Assembly (NCBI GenBank): GCA_947258805.1
Contig: CAMYJV010000006.1
Location: 1-35,255, forward strand
Direction of reading: 5' to 3'
DNA length: 35,255 nt
Origin: an uncultured Gammaproteobacteria bacterium
GTDB taxonomy: Bacteria; Pseudomonadota; Gammaproteobacteria; GCA-2729495
Shown here: one piece after another, positions 26,422 to 34,208 of the stretch
How positions within the stretch are numbered: the first letter of the stretch is position 1
How the letters are laid out: every line of letters begins with the position of its first letter
Notes under the pieces: model-generated
Told to the model about the DNA's origin: nothing
The model's input: the letters and a program-made list of their open reading frames with translations, nothing else
The model's database searches: none
Program-made: the position numbers and the translations under genes

Positions 26422-26835
26422 ATGCGTAAACTAACAAGTGCGGCCCTGGCCGCCGGGCTTTGCTTTGGCAGCGGCATAACGCTGGCCCTAGATGACAGTA
26501 AAGACGTGCTGTGCGCCACAACCCAGGTACAGGAGTGCCCGGAAATCGGCGGCTGCGCCGAGGTTCGGCCCGAGGATGTGGATGCACCCACTTTCATGCG
26601 CCTGAAATTAAGAAAGGACAAGATCATGGTCGGCAGCACGCGCTCGGTCGAGATCGAGCGCAGTGAGCAGATCGAGGACCGGCTGATCCTGCAAGGTGCG
26701 GAAGACGGGAACGAAAACCGGCCGGATGGTGTCGGCTGGACCTTCTCGGTGAACACGGAAACGGGGCGCTTCGTCGTGGCCATCGCCGGCGCCGAAGAGG
26801 CCCTCATCCTGTTCGGGGCCTGCACCGAGATCTAG
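26422..26835 (+). CDS. Small exported protein of unknown function
   Basis: I do not recognise this 137-residue protein. It has a signal peptide (LTSAALAAGLCFGSGITLA) and a mature domain of about 115 residues. The first part holds three cysteines (VLCATTQVQECPEIGGCAEV) and a fourth lies near the end (FGACTEI), enough for two disulfides. The middle is basic then beta-like (FMRLKLRKDKIMVGSTRSVE, DGVGWTFSVNTETGRFVVAI). It resembles small periplasmic proteins that turn up beside glycine-zipper proteins, but I cannot assign a family. A strong terminator follows 21 bases after the stop. Confidence 0.7.
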   Translation: MRKLTSAALAAGLCFGSGITLALDDSKDVLCATTQVQECPEIGGCAEVRPEDVDAPTFMRLKLRKDKIMVGSTRSVEIERSEQIEDRLILQGAEDGNENRPDGVGWTFSVNTETGRFVVAIAGAEEALILFGACTEI

Positions 26836-26856
26836 TGCAGCGTCGCCAACATTAAG

Positions 26857-26883
26857 AAAGGGCGGCCAATGGCCGCCCTTTTT
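26857..26883. terminator. Bidirectional terminator between convergent genes
   Basis: A perfect 11-base-pair stem (26857-26867 with 26871-26881) has a three-base loop and a run of T residues to 26883. The complementary strand also ends in a T-rich stretch. It can end both the plus-strand operon from 25915 and the minus-strand CbiX-like gene, which stops at 26902. Confidence 0.9.
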
Positions 26884-26901
26884 CCTGGCCTGCCCGCCAG
26901 G

Positions 26902-28074
26902 CTAATTGCTGGCCGTCTCCGCCGTGGCCGGCGCCTCATTCCTCTCCAGCTGGTAACGCACCGCCTCGCCCATCCACTTCATGAAGCTGTCGTGGCCCAC
27001 GATGCCGTTCTTGTTGAATTTGTAGTCCAGACCCTTCAGATCGTCGCGCAACTTCGCCTGGATCGTGCGGGTACCGATCAGGTTCGTGACGATCAGTACC
27101 TGCTTGCCATCAGCCGCTGCCTCTTCGACCATCGACCGCAGCTTCGCGACATTGCGGTCGCGGATCGCCGGCGGCGCGTCGTCCTGCAAGGTAATGGCCA
27201 TCACGTCGGCAAAATCACCGTCCTCGCGCACGATCTTCGCCAGGTTGCTGAGTTCAGCGAGTACCTTTTGGTTGTCTTCCTCGAAGCTGGGGCCGTGGGC
27301 CGCGATGATTACTACCTCCTCGGCAGGGTCTTCACTGATGTCCAGCGCATGATCGAGCACGATTTCCGCAATCAGCGGATCATCGCCCGGCGGCTCTGCA
27401 ATCAGAATCTGTGCATCAGTCTGAATCCGGGGGACCGTGGCATAGGAAGGCTCGTCATATTGGCCAAAGATATACTGCCACTGCCGCATCATCGTGTTGT
27501 AGCGCGTGGATACGATCGGCACCACGACAATGGTCTTCGCACCGGCGGCTTCGAGATCCTTCACGCCCCATTGAATGTGGTCGGACATCATCATGCTCAT
27601 GCCCGCGGCCATGGCCGTCGGAAAGATGTTCGCCATGGGCTGCATGTCTTCCTTGAAAGCTGCATCACCGCGTTCCTTGAAGCCGTGCATCAGCAGGAGC
27701 AGGCCCTGATCGCCTCGAACAGTGGCGTTACTGAGGTACCACTCGTAATTCGAGCCCATCATCTCCATGCTGAGATTGATTTCGGCATCGCTGTAGGGGG
27801 CAAACAGCGGCACGCGTTCGCGCAGCTCATTGGCGATTTCCGGCGTCACGTTGTGCTTCATGCCGTACAGGCGGCGGCCCTTTTCATCGCGCTGCTCGCC
27901 CATGGACATCATGCCCTGGCCCGAATGGTCCATCTTCGAATGGTCCATCTGGGAGTGATCCATCGCCTCGCCACCGTCGTGGGCGCCGGCCATCGCGGCG
28001 TGGGTGGCCAGGCTCAATACGGCCAGAATGGCCAGTTGCGGCACTAACCCGAACGGTAGTTTCTTGTCGTTCAT
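26902..28074 (-). CDS. Exported double CbiX-like chelatase-fold protein with MDHS repeat
   Basis: A 390-residue protein with a signal peptide (LAILAVLSLATHAAMA, cleavage near residue 29). Three tandem MDHS units follow (residues 38-51, spaced every five residues) in a Met/His-rich stretch running on to MMSMG, the type of sequence that binds copper or other soft metals. The rest has two segments like the class II chelatases CbiX/SirB. One is LLLLMHGFKERGDAAF (H130) with AGAKTIVVVPIVSTRYNTMM. The other is VVIIAAHGPSFEEDN (H260). Each keeps the His-Gly at the metal-insertion site. CbiX proteins are normally cytosolic, so export is unusual. The ATG at 28074 is preferred over one at 28110 because it begins the signal peptide. 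Substrate unknown. Confidence 0.75.
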   Translation of the reverse strand: MNDKKLPFGLVPQLAILAVLSLATHAAMAGAHDGGEAMDHSQMDHSKMDHSGQGMMSMGEQRDEKGRRLYGMKHNVTPEIANELRERVPLFAPYSDAEINLSMEMMGSNYEWYLSNATVRGDQGLLLLMHGFKERGDAAFKEDMQPMANIFPTAMAAGMSMMMSDHIQWGVKDLEAAGAKTIVVVPIVSTRYNTMMRQWQYIFGQYDEPSYATVPRIQTDAQILIAEPPGDDPLIAEIVLDHALDISEDPAEEVVIIAAHGPSFEEDNQKVLAELSNLAKIVREDGDFADVMAITLQDDAPPAIRDRNVAKLRSMVEEAAADGKQVLIVTNLIGTRTIQAKLRDDLKGLDYKFNKNGIVGHDSFMKWMGEAVRYQLERNEAPATAETASN

Positions 28075-28294
28075 CAGCAGGCTCCGAACCCTGACGTGGC
28101 CCACGGCCACCTGAGGCCTTCATGGTACACAGAGTCGGCCCGGCCGCGGCCCTGCCAGTGTCAACAGTGAGTCAACAATGGCTCCCGTGCGGAAGAACAG
28201 CGGATGGCGTGGGCCCAGCCCTCGGCCAACCCGCATGTGACGGAGGCGCTGCAAGGCCGCTACCATGCCCGCCGGTTGGAGCCTGGAAGACTCG

Positions 28295-30270
28295 ATGCGT
28301 AACTGGATGGTAGTGATAGTTGCCGGGGGGCTGGGTGCCTGTGGTTCCGGGTCCGGGCCAGGCCAGGAAGACCTTGGGCGGCTCGGTTTCGACCCCGCCG
28401 AGCTGAGTGCCACCGTTTCCCCCGCCGACGACTTCTTTGCCTACGTGAACGCCGAGTGGCTGGCCCGCAATGAGATCCCCGCTGACCGGTCGAGCTATGG
28501 GGTGATGCAGGCCCTCGCGGAGGCAACGGAAGCGCAGTTGCAAGGTATTGTTCAAAGCCTTGGCGATGACGGTGCAGCAGCCGGCAGCGACGCACAGAAG
28601 CTCGGCGATCTTTACGGGGCCTTTCTCGACGAACCCGCCATAGAAGCTGCCGGCCTGACACCCCTGGAAGACGAACTGGCGCGCATCGCTGCGCTGGAAG
28701 ATCACCCGGCGTTAATCCGCTACTTCGGCCACGCCCTGCGAGCCGGGGTGCAGGTGCCATTGGACTTCTACATCGATGCCGATGCCGCGAATCCCGACCA
28801 GCCGCTGGCCTATTTCTGGCAAAGCGGCCTCGGTCTGCCTGATCGGGACTACTACCTCGAGGATAACCCCAAGCTCGCGAGCGTGCGCGAGGCGTATCGG
28901 GCCCACATTGCGCGCATGTTCGCGCTGGCGCACTGGGACGACGGCACCGAGGCAGCCAGCACCATCTTCGATCTGGAACGCCGCATGGCAAAACAGCAAT
29001 GGACCCGGGTGCAAAACCGGAACCGGGAGCGCATCTACAGCAACCAGTACGACCTGGAGCAGGCCGAAGCCCTGGGCCCGGGCTTCGAGTGGCCTGACTT
29101 CCTGGCCGCGGGGGGCTTCGGCGAACCCGAGCGCTTCGTCATCGCCCAGACCGACTACTTCGAAAGCCTGGGTTCGCTAGTGCGTGAAACGTCGATGGCA
29201 GACTGGCGCACCTACCTGCGCTTCAAGCTGCTGAAGGCCTACGCGCGCTACCTGACGGTCAGCAGGAGATGAAGCCGCGCTGGAAACGGGGCATTGCGTT
29301 GCTGAACGGCGCGCTGGGTGAAATGCTCGGCCAACGCTACGTCGCAGAGCATTTTTCGCCGGAGTCGAAAGCCCGCGTAGAAGCCATCGTGGAAGACCTG
29401 CGCAGCGCCTTCGGCCAGGCCATCGACGACCTGGACTGGATGAGCCCCGCGACAAAACAGGCCGCGCGCGACAAGCTTGCCAAGTTCAACTACAAGATCG
29501 CTTATCCGGACCAGTGGCGCGACTATTCTTCGCTGGAGATCCGCCCGGGTGACCTGGCGGGCAACGTGCGACGTGCGCGTGCTTTCGAGCACAACCGGCA
29601 GGTCGCGAAGCTCGGCAAGCCAGTGGACCGCAGCGAATGGGGCATGACGCCGCAGACCGTGAACGCCTACTACCGGGCCACGGCAAACGAGATCGTCTTC
29701 CCCGCCGCGATCCTGCAGGCGCCCTTTTTCGACCCGGCCGCCGACGATGCAGTGAACTATGGCGCGATCGGCGCGGTGATCGGCCACGAATTCAGCCACG
29801 GCTTCGACGACCAGGGGCGCAAATTCGACGGCGACGGCCGCCTGCGGGACTGGTGGAGCGAAGCGGAGTACGAGGCGCGGGCGGGCGGCCTCGTGGAACA
29901 GTACGCAGCTTTTTCACCCCTGCCCGACACAGCGATCAACGGCGAGCTGACCCTGGGTGAGAACATCGCCGACCTGGCCGGCCTGCAGGTGGCCTACCGC
30001 GCCCACGAGATTTCCCGGGCCGGCCAGCCGGCGCCGATCATCGCGGACTTCACGGCAGAACAACGGCTGTTTATCGGCTATGCGCGCAGCTGGCGCAGCC
30101 AGTATCGCGACGAGCTTCTGCGGGAGATGCTGCTCCGGGGCCCCCACTCGCCGGCCCGTTACCGGGTCATCGGCGCACTACGGAACGTGCCGGAGTTCTA
30201 CCGGGCCTTCGACGTCACCGAGGCTTCGGACATGTATTTGCCGAAGGAAAGCAGGGTCAGCATCTGGTAG
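28295..30270 (+). pseudogene. M13 (neprilysin/PepO-type) metallopeptidase lipoprotein, split by deletion and frameshift
   Basis: Two adjacent frames together make an M13 zinc peptidase. Part one (28295-29272, 325 codons) has a lipoprotein signal (lipobox LGAC, C16) and the M13 N-terminal domain (DDFFAYVNAEWLARNEIP through WRTYLRFKLLKAYARYL). Part two (29269-30270, 333 codons) has the PRWKRG segment, NAYY, the zinc motif HEFSH (H173, E174, H177 of this part), and GENIADLAG with the third zinc ligand E231. Between ARYL and PRWKRG intact homologues have roughly 20 more residues, so about 60 bases are missing and the frame changes near 29262. The pieces overlap as ATGA at 29269, so translation of part two by coupling is conceivable. 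GGAAG precedes the ATG at 28295. Confidence 0.8.
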
Positions 30271-31297
30271 ACACGCAGTCTGCCGTCTCTTCGAAGAACT
30301 CGAGCCACTCGCCGTTGGGCCCGCGCACGGTCAGCACGTCAACATCGCCGTAGGGCGGCAACGGCGCGCGACCGCGAGTCTCAGGCCTGAAACCGCCGGC
30401 TGCCAGGCGCTCGCCCACAACCAGCAGATCCTTGACCGGGAAACGCAGCGTCAGCACCCCGAGGTTCGGCGGCCTGGCGAGAGCCGAAAAATCACGCCCC
30501 GTCAGGCCATCGAACTGGATCAGCTCCACAGAACCATCGTTGCCGCCTGCAGGATGCACGATAACCGTTCGACGGCTGACTTCGGTGACGAGGTTGTGCG
30601 GCAAGCCCAGCACGTTAGGCCCCGGCGTATCGCTCGGCCCGTCGGTCTCCACGTAGACTTCGAAGCCGAGCACGTCGATGTAGAAGCGCAGGCTCGCGTC
30701 GATGTCGGCCACCACCTGCGTGGAGTTGAAGCTGCGACTGAAGCGGCGCAGCAGCGGCCAGCCCTCCAGCGGCGGCTCTTCACGCTGTATGAGCGCGAAC
30801 ACGATACCGTCCGGCCCACGGCCCAGCCATTCACGGACCACGAACGGGCCGAAGGTGAAGCGCACCGGGTCGCCAAACCCCTGCCAGTCACGGGCCTGCA
30901 GTTCGGCAAAACGCGCTGCGAGGTCGGTGACCCGGACATTCAGGTCGAAGATGCCGCCTGTTTCCCAGGTCTGGCCGTTCGACCGCATCTGCACCTGGGG
31001 CACGCCCTGGAAACGGACCAGGCGAATGTAGCCGGTGTCGGTGCCTGGATTACCCAGCAGTACCTCTTCAAAGCGGGCCGTGGCCGGCAACTGCCACAGC
31101 GCCAGCCATGCGGCATCGCCCGCGCCGCGCCCGACCACCTCCCAGCCACCGACCTCGACCAGGGTCCGCTCCCAGGCCGCGGTATCAGCCACGCTCAGCA
31201 CGGCCTCGCGCCAACCGCCAATTTTTGCGGTGTCGGCGGCAGCCGGCAGCGTACCGGTGACAAGCAACACCAGCAGCGTGGAAACGAACCTAGTCAT
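30257..31297 (-). CDS. Exported VOC-superfamily protein
   Basis: A 346-residue protein with a signal peptide (FVSTLLVLLVTGTLPAAA) followed by repeated beta-alpha-beta modules of the vicinal-oxygen-chelate (glyoxalase/dioxygenase) fold. Signs of the fold are VADIDASLRFYIDVLGFEVY near the middle, VELIQFDGLTG, LTLRFPVKDLLVVGERLAAG, and the terminal VRGPNGEWLEFFEE with a likely metal-ligand glutamate. An earlier, more divergent module begins around WREAVLSVADTAAWER. A periplasmic VOC protein is less common than a cytosolic one. The ATG at 31297 starts the signal peptide and overlaps the upstream hydrolase gene by eight bases. The 3' end overlaps the convergent M13 peptidase gene by 14 bases. Reaction unknown. 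Confidence 0.82.
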   Translation of the reverse strand: MTRFVSTLLVLLVTGTLPAAADTAKIGGWREAVLSVADTAAWERTLVEVGGWEVVGRGAGDAAWLALWQLPATARFEEVLLGNPGTDTGYIRLVRFQGVPQVQMRSNGQTWETGGIFDLNVRVTDLAARFAELQARDWQGFGDPVRFTFGPFVVREWLGRGPDGIVFALIQREEPPLEGWPLLRRFSRSFNSTQVVADIDASLRFYIDVLGFEVYVETDGPSDTPGPNVLGLPHNLVTEVSRRTVIVHPAGGNDGSVELIQFDGLTGRDFSALARPPNLGVLTLRFPVKDLLVVGERLAAGGFRPETRGRAPLPPYGDVDVLTVRGPNGEWLEFFEETADCVSTRC

Positions 31298-32120
31298 CGA
31301 GATCAGCCTCCAGGAACTGGCCCACCGCATTGGCAAGCTTCGCCGCGTGCAATTCGAAAATACCGCGGCTCATGCTGGTGAATTCGTTATAGCTCGCGGC
31401 GGGCAACAACTCGGCGGCCAGCCTGGTGGCCTCTTTCATTGAACCTTCGACATTGAGCACCAGCACTGGCTGGGTCAGCTTCGGCAAACGGGTCTCCGGC
31501 CTGTAGCTGAACATGGAATGGAAGCCCAGCCAGGCCTTGTCGCCGGCGCGCAGTTCCTCGGTGAAATTGATCAGCGCGCGCTCCAGTGGGACGCCGGCGG
31601 CGCGGCTGTTCACGGTAAAGCGCCAGCGCCGGCTCAGGCACTGGATATCCTCACCAGCCAGGGACCCCCGCCCGAGACCCTGCAGCTGTTTCGCGCGTTC
31701 TTCGTCGTCCAGCAAGGGATAGGTAATCATCACGACTCGCGCAACGCGCTTGGGACGCGCCAGCGCCAGCTCACCGGCGACTGCAGAGCCCGTATGAAAA
31801 CCCAGCGGCGTGTAGCGCGCAAAGCCCTGGTCTTGCAAAGCATCGGCCACCGCCGCCGCATGGTCTTCGATGGAGACGGGCTCTGCGAGTTCCGCGGAAC
31901 TGCCGTAACCCATCAGGTCCGGCGCAATGACACTGCAACGCTGCGACAATTCCGCTGCAAAGGTGTCGAAGTAGCGGCCCGAATACGGGATCGGGTGCAG
32001 GCAAACGACGGCCGGCGCATTGCCTTCGGCCGGGCCCGGCCACACGTGCAGGTTCATCTGCCCGAGGCGGGTGTCGGCGTATGCACGGCGCGGCGCGGCC
32101 GGCTGCGTGGACTGTGTCAT
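31290..32120 (-). CDS. Alpha/beta-hydrolase fold protein with His at the nucleophile position
   Basis: A cytosolic alpha/beta-hydrolase of 276 residues. The oxyanion-side segment VVCLHPIPYSGRYFDTF and the APDLMGYGSS strand are typical of the fold. At the nucleophile elbow, where GxSxG is expected, the sequence is GFHTG (residues 107-111 from this start), so histidine replaces serine. Some alpha/beta-hydrolase-like families share this type of change. The late segment VLVLNVEGSMKEATRL is where the acid usually sits, and SRGIFELHAAKLANAV contains a possible catalytic histidine. It may be a non-hydrolytic member or use another mechanism. A GTG six bases upstream (32126) is an alternative start. 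It lies between two VOC genes in one operon. Confidence 0.85.
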   Translation of the reverse strand: MTQSTQPAAPRRAYADTRLGQMNLHVWPGPAEGNAPAVVCLHPIPYSGRYFDTFAAELSQRCSVIAPDLMGYGSSAELAEPVSIEDHAAAVADALQDQGFARYTPLGFHTGSAVAGELALARPKRVARVVMITYPLLDDEERAKQLQGLGRGSLAGEDIQCLSRRWRFTVNSRAAGVPLERALINFTEELRAGDKAWLGFHSMFSYRPETRLPKLTQPVLVLNVEGSMKEATRLAAELLPAASYNEFTSMSRGIFELHAAKLANAVGQFLEADLDD

Positions 32121-32132
32121 CGCCACGACACC

Positions 32133-32603
32133 TCAGCTCGACAAGCGCTGATTGACTTCGATGAAGTAGCCGTCCGGATCGAAGAAGCTGCTCGTAATCA
32201 TGTGGATCTCGCCACCGCCGGGTTTCGGCACCGAACTTTCTTGCGGTTCCGCGATGAGCTGCACGCCGCTGGCCCGGACCCGCTCGAACACCGCGCGCGC
32301 ATCGTCGCTGGCCATCACGAAGGCGATGTCGCCGATACTCAGGCGCTGGCGATAGGGGCCCGGGTCGGGCTCGGGCGGGTCTGTGACCTGCATCAGCCCG
32401 AGCATGCCGATCCACGGGTCGTCTGCCTGCATGATCACAAGGTGGCATTTCGCACCCGCGCTGGCAATGGGCATCACCCGGCCGCTGAGTTCCAGTTCGC
32501 TATCGTAGTAGACGCTTAGCCCCAGCGCGTCGCGGTAGAAGGCTACCGAGCGCTCGATGTCGCGAACCACCAGGGTCGTCCGCCTGACGATGGTGTCTGC
32601 CAT
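32133..32603 (-). CDS. VOC-family (glyoxalase-like) protein
   Basis: A 156-residue cytosolic protein of two beta-alpha-beta-beta-beta modules. The N-terminus RRTTLVVRDIERSVAFYRDA is the glyoxalase/bleomycin-resistance signature. The second module begins IGDIAFVMASDDARAVFERV and ends FFDPDGYFIEVNQ, with a metal-ligand-like glutamate. Metal-dependent isomerases, dioxygenases and thiol-transfer enzymes share this fold, so the reaction is open. Its ATG directly abuts the stop of the reductase gene (32604), and the hydrolase follows 12 bases later, showing a tight operon. Confidence 0.9.
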   Translation of the reverse strand: MADTIVRRTTLVVRDIERSVAFYRDALGLSVYYDSELELSGRVMPIASAGAKCHLVIMQADDPWIGMLGLMQVTDPPEPDPGPYRQRLSIGDIAFVMASDDARAVFERVRASGVQLIAEPQESSVPKPGGGEIHMITSSFFDPDGYFIEVNQRLSS

Positions 32604-33626
32604 TCAGCTCTCTCCTTCGTCGTGCACCCGCACGACCTGTTTGCCAGTGTTGGCGCCCGAATACAGCCCCATCAGCGCCGCCGGCAGTTCTTCGAAACCG
32701 TCGGTAACCTGCTGCACCGGCCGCAAGGTGCCAGCCCGAATCCAGTCGGCCATCGCGCGCTCCGCCGCAGCGAAGCCGGCCTCGTGATTGTAGACATAGA
32801 AGCCGCGCATGCTGGCATCGTGACGCCGCAGTCGCGTGTAATTGGCCGGGCCGCGCGGCTCGTCGAGATTGTATTCGGCAATGGATCCGCACAGCACGAT
32901 GCGGGCACCGAAGGCGAGATTCTCCAGCGCCGCTTCCAGCACTTCGCCACCCACGTTGTCGAAATACAAATCCACGCCGTCGGCGCAGGCCGCACGTATC
33001 TGCGTCTCGAGATTCTGCTCGCGGTAGTCCAGCGCGGCATCGCAACCCAGCTCCATCAGAAAAGCACACTTCTCCGGTCCGCCGGCAATGCCCACCACCG
33101 GCGCGCAACCCAGGTTTTTCGCGATCTGCACCACCAGGTGCCCCACGCCACCGGCGGCACCTGACACCAGCACCGGCTGCCCGGCCCGCGGCTCACCCAC
33201 GTCCACGAAACCGCAGTAGGCGGAAAAGCCCGTCATGCCCAGGGCCCCCAGCGCGAGGTGCGCCGGCAGGTCCGTGGCCGAGTAGTGATAGAAACGGTCT
33301 GCCGGCTTCGCGGCGGTGACACAGTAGGTCTGCCAGCCCATCTGCCCATGCACGAGGTCTCCGGCTGCGAAGTCGGAGTGGCGGGAGATGAGCACGCGTC
33401 CCACACCCCGGCCGTGGATCACGTCGCCGAGGGCCAGCGGCGGTCGCTGGGCCACGGCCTCGCCGGACATGTACATGGCCATGACCGGCGCTACCGACAG
33501 GTACAGCACCTGGATCAGCATCTCACCGTCCGCCGGCCGCGGCAGCTGGCTTTCGCGCAGCGCAAAATCGGCGGCCACCGGCACGCCCTGCGGGCGCGCG
33601 GCGACGGTCCACTGGCGATTGATCAC
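32604..33626 (-). CDS. NADP-dependent medium-chain reductase (CurA/LTB4DH-like)
   Basis: A 340-residue zinc-independent medium-chain dehydrogenase/reductase of the group that reduces alpha,beta-unsaturated ketones and aldehydes (prostaglandin reductase, YncB/CurA). The N-terminus INRQWTVAARPQG is typical. The dinucleotide-binding motif is SGAAGGVGHLVVQIAKNLG (about 155-173), followed by GGPEKCAFLMELGCDAALDY. The signature DLYFDNVGGEVLEAAL lies after it. No structural zinc cysteines are present. It starts at a GTG (33626) that overlaps the stop of the VOC gene upstream (33623-33625), so the two are translationally coupled. The frame is open far upstream to 34175 only as a shadow. Confidence 0.92.
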   Translation of the reverse strand: MINRQWTVAARPQGVPVAADFALRESQLPRPADGEMLIQVLYLSVAPVMAMYMSGEAVAQRPPLALGDVIHGRGVGRVLISRHSDFAAGDLVHGQMGWQTYCVTAAKPADRFYHYSATDLPAHLALGALGMTGFSAYCGFVDVGEPRAGQPVLVSGAAGGVGHLVVQIAKNLGCAPVVGIAGGPEKCAFLMELGCDAALDYREQNLETQIRAACADGVDLYFDNVGGEVLEAALENLAFGARIVLCGSIAEYNLDEPRGPANYTRLRRHDASMRGFYVYNHEAGFAAAERAMADWIRAGTLRPVQQVTDGFEELPAALMGLYSGANTGKQVVRVHDEGES

Positions 33627-34099
33627 GCCGGGTCCGCTGCGGCCTGATCGATCCGGTACATCACCACCAGGTGCCCGTCGTGGTCCACGAAGCCGATCTC
33701 GCGGCCGATGCGTCCATCCTGTGTCTCCAGGCGCTCTTCCGGGTACACATGCAGGCCTTCCGCAGCCAGTGCAGCCAGCACCTCGTCGATTGTCTCGATG
33801 TTCAGCACCAGGGCGTTGCGCCGGGGCAGCGCGAGCGCCGGCAAATCGATGCCGCGTATCTCGGTCAATGCGAGGCTGCGAGGCTGGTCGTCGTTCGCGC
33901 TCAGCACCGCAAAGCGCAGCGTTGCGTGGGACGGAATTTCGAACACCGGGTAGGAATAGGAGTCTTCCTCGGAATCCTTGATGAAGTCCACCCGGAAGCC
34001 GAGGATATCCCGATACAAACGCAACGACCGTTCCAGGTCGGCGACGACGAGATTCGGCCGCTGCAAGCGCAGCCCCGTATCCGGCTGTGAGTCCCCCAT
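33623..34099 (-). CDS. VOC-family (glyoxalase-like) protein
   Basis: The first gene of the five-gene unit encodes a 158-residue VOC protein. Module one is QRPNLVVADLERSLRLYRDI followed by LGFRVDFIKDSEEDSYSYPV. Module two is NALVLNIETIDEVLAALAAE, and the protein ends with IGFVDHDGHLVVMYRI. Compared with the other two VOC proteins here it is about as different from each as from general family members, so the three are not recent tandem copies. The gene has an ATG start and is divergent from the MFS transporter gene with 109 bases between the two starts, a natural place for a shared promoter region. Confidence 0.9.
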   Translation of the reverse strand: MGDSQPDTGLRLQRPNLVVADLERSLRLYRDILGFRVDFIKDSEEDSYSYPVFEIPSHATLRFAVLSANDDQPRSLALTEIRGIDLPALALPRRNALVLNIETIDEVLAALAAEGLHVYPEERLETQDGRIGREIGFVDHDGHLVVMYRIDQAAADPA

Positions 34100-34208
34100 G
34101 GCTTGGCCCCGGTGTTTTTTTGGAGCCGCGATGGTAGCACTCGCCCTGCGGACCGCGCCGTTTAACCCATGACACGAGACCTCAGGTCTGCGAACCTATG
34201 GCAGCAGC

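Noticed and set aside
28265..28294. Earlier ATG for the M13 lipoprotein
   Set aside because: The later ATG at 28295 has GGAAG at good spacing and gives a compact lipoprotein signal peptide.
29248..29799. Long minus-strand open frame inside the M13 peptidase gene
   Set aside because: It is the antisense of a clear HEFSH-containing coding frame, as are the other long opposite-strand frames in this GC-rich window.
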